Assembly: GCA_902765005.1 (NCBI GenBank)
Contig: CACWYB010000001.1
Location: 1-64,000 of the forward strand
DNA: 64,000 nucleotides
Reading direction: 5' to 3'
From: an uncultured Eubacteriales bacterium
GTDB lineage: Bacteria > Bacillota > Clostridia > Christensenellales > CAG-138
Shown piece by piece: positions 60,151-64,000 of this stretch; position 1 is the stretch's first letter, and every line of letters begins with the position of its first letter. The translations under genes were made by a program, and so were the position numbers. Under the pieces are notes generated by a model. The model was not told the origin of the DNA and did not search any database. It saw only the letters and a list, made by a program, of their open reading frames with translations.

Positions 60151-61855
60151 GGCGGCGGGCCTCCTCGTAATCGATAAATTGCCGAACGAAGGTCTGCGGG
60201 TCGGGCAGCTCCGCCTTTTGGGCCAGGGCGTAGAGGGAGGTGAGCTTCAAATTCGCCCGCTCCGCCATGGTCTCGTCCGTGAGCACGGAAACGGCGCTGG
60301 CGTCCCCGATCTTCTCGCCCCCGGAGATGACGATGGCGTGGGGGGTATACTCCAGCATAAGGTGCATGTCGTGGGTGATCATGAGGATGGTGATGCCCTG
60401 TCGGTTCAGCCCCCGCAAAAACTCCATGATGTCCGTGTAGTGGCGGTAGTCCTGCCCGGCGGTGGGCTCGTCCAGGATGAGGATCTGGGGGTCCATGACC
60501 AGCATGGAGGCGATGGTCACCCGCTTCTTCTGCCCGAAGGACAGGGCTGACACAGGCCAGTTGCGCATGGGGTACAGGCCGCAGATTTTCAGGGCCTGCT
60601 CCACCTTCTGGCGAACCTGGCTCTCGTCCATGTGGCGGATGCGCAGGCCCAGGGCCACCTCGTCGAAGATCATGGGCTTGCTGATCATCTGGTTGGGGTT
60701 CTGCATCACGTAGCCGATCTTCAGCGACCGCTCCTTGATGGTCCAGGCCTTGATGGATTGGCCCTCGTACAGGATGTCCCCCTCGTCCTCGTGGACGAAG
60801 CCGCAGATCACCTTGGCCAGGGTGCTCTTCCCCGCCCCATTGGTGCCCACGATGGACACCATCTCGCCCCGGCGGATATCGAAGCTGATGTTTTTGAGGA
60901 TGCGCCGCTTGGCGGTGTAGGAAAAGCTCAGGTCCCGAACGGACAGGATCACCTCCCCCAGAGGCTTCTCGGGGTGAGGGGGCTGAGCCGCGTACCAGCG
61001 CTGCAGGGGCGCTTTCACCTGCCCTATATCCAGCGTATCTATGTATCCGGGCCGAAGGGCGGGGGTCAGGGGCACGCCGGCGTATTTGAGGGCGGTCACA
61101 TACAGGGGCTCCCGGTTGCCCAGGCCAGTGAGGATATCGGAGGACACCAGTTCATCCGGGCTGCTGTCGGACACGATGCGGCCCTCGCTCACCACCACCA
61201 CCCGATCCACGTGGCGATAGAGCACATCCTCCATGCGGTGCTCGATGATGATGACGGTCTTCTTATACTCCCGGTAGATCCGGTCGATGAGATCGATGGC
61301 GGTCTTGCCGGTGAGCGGGTCCAGGTTGGCCAGGGGCTCGTCGAAGAGGAGCACGTCCACATCGTCCACCATGACCCCGGCCAGGGCGGTGCGCTGCTTC
61401 TGGCCCCCGGAAAGCTCAAAGGGCGAGGAGGAAAGATGGGTGCCCATGCCCACCATGTCCGCCACCCGCTGAACGGTGTCCTTCATGGGCTTCTGAGCCA
61501 CCAAATCGTTTTCCAGGGAGAAGGCGATGTCCTCCCCCACCGTCAGGCCCACAAACTGGCCGTCGGAATCCTGCAGGACGGTGCCTACCTTCTTGGAGCG
61601 CTCAAAGAGGCTGCTCTTATCCGGGGTCTTGCCGTCCACGGTCAAAGTGCCGGTGATGGTGCCCCGGTAGGCGTAGGGAATGAGACCGTTGATGCAGTGG
61701 GCCAGGGTGCTCTTGCCAGACCCAGAAGGGCCCACGATCAGGATCTTTTCCCCGGGATAAATGTCCAGATCCACGTCCAGCAGCGTGGGCTCCTTTTGGC
61801 TGTAGTATTGGAAGCTGAACTTCCGAAAGGAAATGATGGGCTCTTTGGTCTGCAT
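60140..61855 (-). CDS. ecfA: ECF transporter duplicated ATPase (A-A fusion)
   Basis: A 571-residue protein with two ABC ATPase domains: Walker [10 protein letters not shown], signature LSGGQKQR and Walker B VLLFDEPLANLD in the first; GTNGAGKST, LSFGQKKR and LILDEPTAG in the second. A short linker near 290 joins them. It energises the T/S transporter. ATG 61855 is preferred; the frame extends to 61897. Confidence 0.93.
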   Translation of the reverse strand: MQTKEPIISFRKFSFQYYSQKEPTLLDVDLDIYPGEKILIVGPSGSGKSTLAHCINGLIPYAYRGTITGTLTVDGKTPDKSSLFERSKKVGTVLQDSDGQFVGLTVGEDIAFSLENDLVAQKPMKDTVQRVADMVGMGTHLSSSPFELSGGQKQRTALAGVMVDDVDVLLFDEPLANLDPLTGKTAIDLIDRIYREYKKTVIIIEHRMEDVLYRHVDRVVVVSEGRIVSDSSPDELVSSDILTGLGNREPLYVTALKYAGVPLTPALRPGYIDTLDIGQVKAPLQRWYAAQPPHPEKPLGEVILSVRDLSFSYTAKRRILKNISFDIRRGEMVSIVGTNGAGKSTLAKVICGFVHEDEGDILYEGQSIKAWTIKERSLKIGYVMQNPNQMISKPMIFDEVALGLRIRHMDESQVRQKVEQALKICGLYPMRNWPVSALSFGQKKRVTIASMLVMDPQILILDEPTAGQDYRHYTDIMEFLRGLNRQGITILMITHDMHLMLEYTPHAIVISGGEKIGDASAVSVLTDETMAERANLKLTSLYALAQKAELPDPQTFVRQFIDYEEARRRES

Positions 61856-61953
61856 GTCTTTCCCCTCCCCGGGGCGCCGGAATAAAAGTGAATACAACCG
61901 TATGGGTCAGCCTGCCGTGGCCACAGGGGCTTCGTCCAGGAAAGAAAAGGTCT

Positions 61954-63456
61954 TTAGGTGGCGGCAAAGGGCGGCTTTTCCTCCGGGGTGCTGCCGTCCC
62001 GCTGCATGGAGAAGCGGCCCATGGGGTATTGCTTGAGGTTCTCCAGTATCTTTCGGCCGTCCGCCTGCTGGAGCAGGTCCTCCCGGGCCTTGAGCACCAA
62101 ATTCTCCGCCTGATGCTTGGATGGCCCGCCCACGCAGCCTCCGGGGCACACCATGCCCTCCACAAAGTCCGCATTGAGCTTGCCTGCCTTCAAAAGCAGC
62201 ATAGCCTTCTTGCACTCCTCGCCCCCGGCGCAGGTCATGAGCCGAATAGTGGAGGTGTCCTCCCCCAGCTCCTCCATGACCTCCATGACGGCCCCGGCCA
62301 CCCCGCCGCTGCCGGCAAAGCGCTTGCCGAAGAGGGACGCTTCCTGATACCCTTCCGCCACAGGCACGATGGGGATCTGCCGGGAATCCAGCAGGGCCAC
62401 CATCTCCCCGTAGGTCATGGCGTAGTCCGCCCGATCCGCTATGAGCTCGTTGAGGGTCTCCCCCTTCTTGGCGATGCAGGGGCCGATGAACACCGTGACG
62501 CAGTCCGGGTCCAGATACTTGAGATACCGGGAAACCGCCATCATGGGGGACACGGTGGCAGACTTGTTTTCCTCATAGATCTGGGGAAAATGGTGGTGGA
62601 GCAGGGAGATGAAGGCTGGGCAGCAGGAGGTGGTCATGATCTTCCCCTCCTTCTTGGCTTCGATCCACTCCAAAGCCTCGTAGGCGGCGGTCATGTCGCC
62701 CCCCAGGCCCACCTCCACCATGTCCGCAAAGCCCGCCTTCTTCAGGGCGGCGCGGATGGCGGCCATGCCGATGTCCTTGCCGAACTGGCCCTCCGTGGCC
62801 GGGGCGCACATGGCGAAGACCCGCTTGCCGGAGCGGATGGCCTCAATGACGTTCACCGCGAAGATCTTGGAGCCGATAGCGCCGAAGGGGCAGTTGTGGA
62901 TGCAGTGGCCGCAGTGGATGCACTTGCCTTCATCGATCCGGCAGATGCCCGCCTCGTCGTAGGAGATGGCCCCCACGGGACAGGCCTTCTTGCAGGGCCG
63001 CTCCTGGTGGATGATGGCGCCGAAGGGGCAGGCCTTGGCGCACTGGCCGCAGGACTTGCACTTGGCGGGATCGATGCGCATCTTGGTGTCGCCGGGGGAG
63101 ATGGCCCCGAAGCGGCAGGAGTTGAGGCAGGCTTTGCCCAGGCAGAACCGGCAGAAATCCGTGACAAAATAATCCTGAATGGGACAATCGTCGCAGGCGG
63201 CGGGAATGACGGCCACCACGTTTTTGGTGGGCCGGCTCACATCCGGGTTCAGCCCCTCCGCCAGGCGGATGCGCCCCCGGACGATCTCCCGCTCCTTATA
63301 CACGCAGCAGCGGTACTGGGCCTTGGGGCCGGGGCTCACCTCGTAGACGATCTTTTCCGTCTCCTCCTGGGACAGCTTCCCCTCCCAGGCCAGGCGGCAG
63401 ACCTCCCGCAGGATGAAGTGCTTCAGTTCAACGATACCCTTGTCATTGGTTATCAT
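61954..63456 (-). CDS. Iron-only hydrogenase-like protein with ferredoxin domains
   Basis: A 500-residue protein. The N-terminal third contains repeated 4Fe-4S motifs (CDDCPIQDYFVTDFCRFC, CKSCGQCAKACPFGA, CIHCGHCIHNCPFGA). The H-cluster motifs follow: TSCCPAF, IGPCIAKK and MVCPGGCVGGP with the bridging cysteines in place. It is a monomeric [FeFe] hydrogenase, probably of the group B or sensory-type branch, since the C-terminal part is short and no NuoEF partners are adjacent. It may evolve or sense hydrogen. The start at 63456 follows GGGAGGG. Confidence 0.82.
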   Translation of the reverse strand: MITNDKGIVELKHFILREVCRLAWEGKLSQEETEKIVYEVSPGPKAQYRCCVYKEREIVRGRIRLAEGLNPDVSRPTKNVVAVIPAACDDCPIQDYFVTDFCRFCLGKACLNSCRFGAISPGDTKMRIDPAKCKSCGQCAKACPFGAIIHQERPCKKACPVGAISYDEAGICRIDEGKCIHCGHCIHNCPFGAIGSKIFAVNVIEAIRSGKRVFAMCAPATEGQFGKDIGMAAIRAALKKAGFADMVEVGLGGDMTAAYEALEWIEAKKEGKIMTTSCCPAFISLLHHHFPQIYEENKSATVSPMMAVSRYLKYLDPDCVTVFIGPCIAKKGETLNELIADRADYAMTYGEMVALLDSRQIPIVPVAEGYQEASLFGKRFAGSGGVAGAVMEVMEELGEDTSTIRLMTCAGGEECKKAMLLLKAGKLNADFVEGMVCPGGCVGGPSKHQAENLVLKAREDLLQQADGRKILENLKQYPMGRFSMQRDGSTPEEKPPFAAT

Positions 63457-63478
63457 GGTTCCCTCCCTGTGCTTTCTG

Positions 63479-64000
63479 TTAAAACAGGCTGCTTTGCGCG
63501 TCGATCCAGGATCGCTGGGGCACGTCGTGGATCCTGTCCCCTTCCTGATAGTTGCCGATGAGAAAGGGGGAAGCCGGGTCGTGCCGGCGGCTGTTCTGCA
63601 GCACCTTGCTTGGCTCCGCGTTGGCATAGCAGTATCTGCACAGATGCTTGCAGGTGTTGTAGGCTCCGATATCGCAGGACAGGTAGCAGGCGCAGGCGGC
63701 CCGGGCTCCCTTGCGTTTGGGCACCTTCAGCTTTTTGCCGATGGCCCCCTCGTAGTCGCTGATGCGCATGCAGCCGCCGCAATCCGCCCCGTAGGCCACC
63801 AGCTCGTCCCCTTCGGCGCAGGGCTTGACCACCATGCCGCGGGCGGAGGCCATCTGTATCAGCTGCCGGCCCAGCAAAAGGCGGTCCTCCCGCGCCACTT
63901 CCCGCGCTTCCGGGAAGTTTTGCCTGACCTTGGGATACAGGTCGATGAAGCTGATGACCACCGTCTTCGTGCAGCCCTCCAGGGCGGCGGCCATGGTCTC
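63479..64000 (-). CDS. DUF1848 family protein, C-terminal part (runs off the window)
   Basis: The visible 170 or so residues belong to the C-terminal part of a DUF1848 protein: YPKVRQNFPEAREVARED and the cysteine-rich signature CACYLSCDIGAYNTCKHLC followed by YCYAN. The cysteines recall a cofactor-binding site of radical SAM-like proteins. The N-terminus lies beyond 64000. It ends 22 bases before the hydrogenase-like gene and may be co-transcribed with it. Confidence 0.8.
   Translation of the reverse strand, partial: ETMAAALEGCTKTVVISFIDLYPKVRQNFPEAREVAREDRLLLGRQLIQMASARGMVVKPCAEGDELVAYGADCGGCMRISDYEGAIGKKLKVPKRKGARAACACYLSCDIGAYNTCKHLCRYCYANAEPSKVLQNSRRHDPASPFLIGNYQEGDRIHDVPQRSWIDAQSSLF

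Noticed and set aside
61855-61953. Riboswitch or promoter before the ECF operon
   Set aside because: The 100-base gap shows no conserved aptamer or clear -35/-10 pair; read-through from the hydrogenase-like gene is as likely.

Overview
The window looks like part of a GC-rich Clostridia (Firmicutes) chromosome, probably an Oscillospiraceae-like gut anaerobe. The evidence is the anaerobic (early cobalt insertion) corrin pathway, an iron-only hydrogenase-like protein, ECF-type vitamin transport, Gram-positive style lipoproteins and signal peptides, and strong AGGAGG ribosome binding sites. The genus is inference. From about 30.3 kb to the right end the DNA is uniformly GC-rich housekeeping sequence. 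From 1 to about 30.2 kb it is a patchwork of AT-rich and intermediate DNA made of mobile and defence genes.

Region 1 (1-7.6 kb) is the remains of a type I restriction-modification locus. Three copies of the 3' end of an hsdS gene and two copies of the 5' end of an hsdR gene bracket small cargo genes: membrane proteins, a DUF2971 protein and a HEPN-like protein. They lead into an hsdR that lacks a normal start codon and carries a one-base frameshift. Region 2 (7.6-29.9 kb) is an integrative mobilizable element bordered by partial copies of an initiator tRNA-Met 3' end. It carries a tyrosine integrase, TnpV, a MOBP relaxase, MobC, an oriT-like site, a ParB with nearby palindromes that could be its binding sites, and a defence island. 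The island holds an apparently intact hsdR-hsdM-hsdS, more cargo behind a second duplicated hsdS tail, a HEPN/GHKL gene pair, an AlbA_2 (Schlafen-type) regulator and McrBC. A second, broken integrase remnant at 29.99-30.18 kb suggests several elements have accumulated at the same tRNA site.

Region 3 (49.2 down to 30.35 kb, minus strand) is one long cobalamin operon. It is driven by a TTGACA/TATAAT promoter and a cobalamin riboswitch with an attenuator. The order is an exported tandem cobaltochelatase (cbiK), a lipoprotein sharing its C-terminal domain, a BtuF-BtuC-BtuD uptake system, cbiB, cobD, cbiD, cbiL, cbiF, cbiG, cbiH, a cobK/cbiJ-cbiE-cbiT fusion, cbiA, cbiP and cbiC. Most genes overlap by a few bases.

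Region 4 (49.3-64 kb) holds an aldo/keto reductase with a ferredoxin tail and a Ca/Na antiporter on the plus strand. On the minus strand are a MacAB-like export system with two adaptors, and an ECF transporter operon (A-A fusion, T and S) with an S-adenosylmethionine hydroxide adenosyltransferase inserted. An iron-hydrogenase-like protein and a truncated DUF1848 gene follow at the edge.

The most unusual signal is that both type I loci, which are on opposite strands and unrelated in sequence, carry duplicated hsdS 3' ends. These ends include the stop codon and the following Shine-Dalgarno, and they sit directly in front of cargo genes. This suggests a repeated route by which accessory (possibly toxin) genes are loaded behind hsdS.
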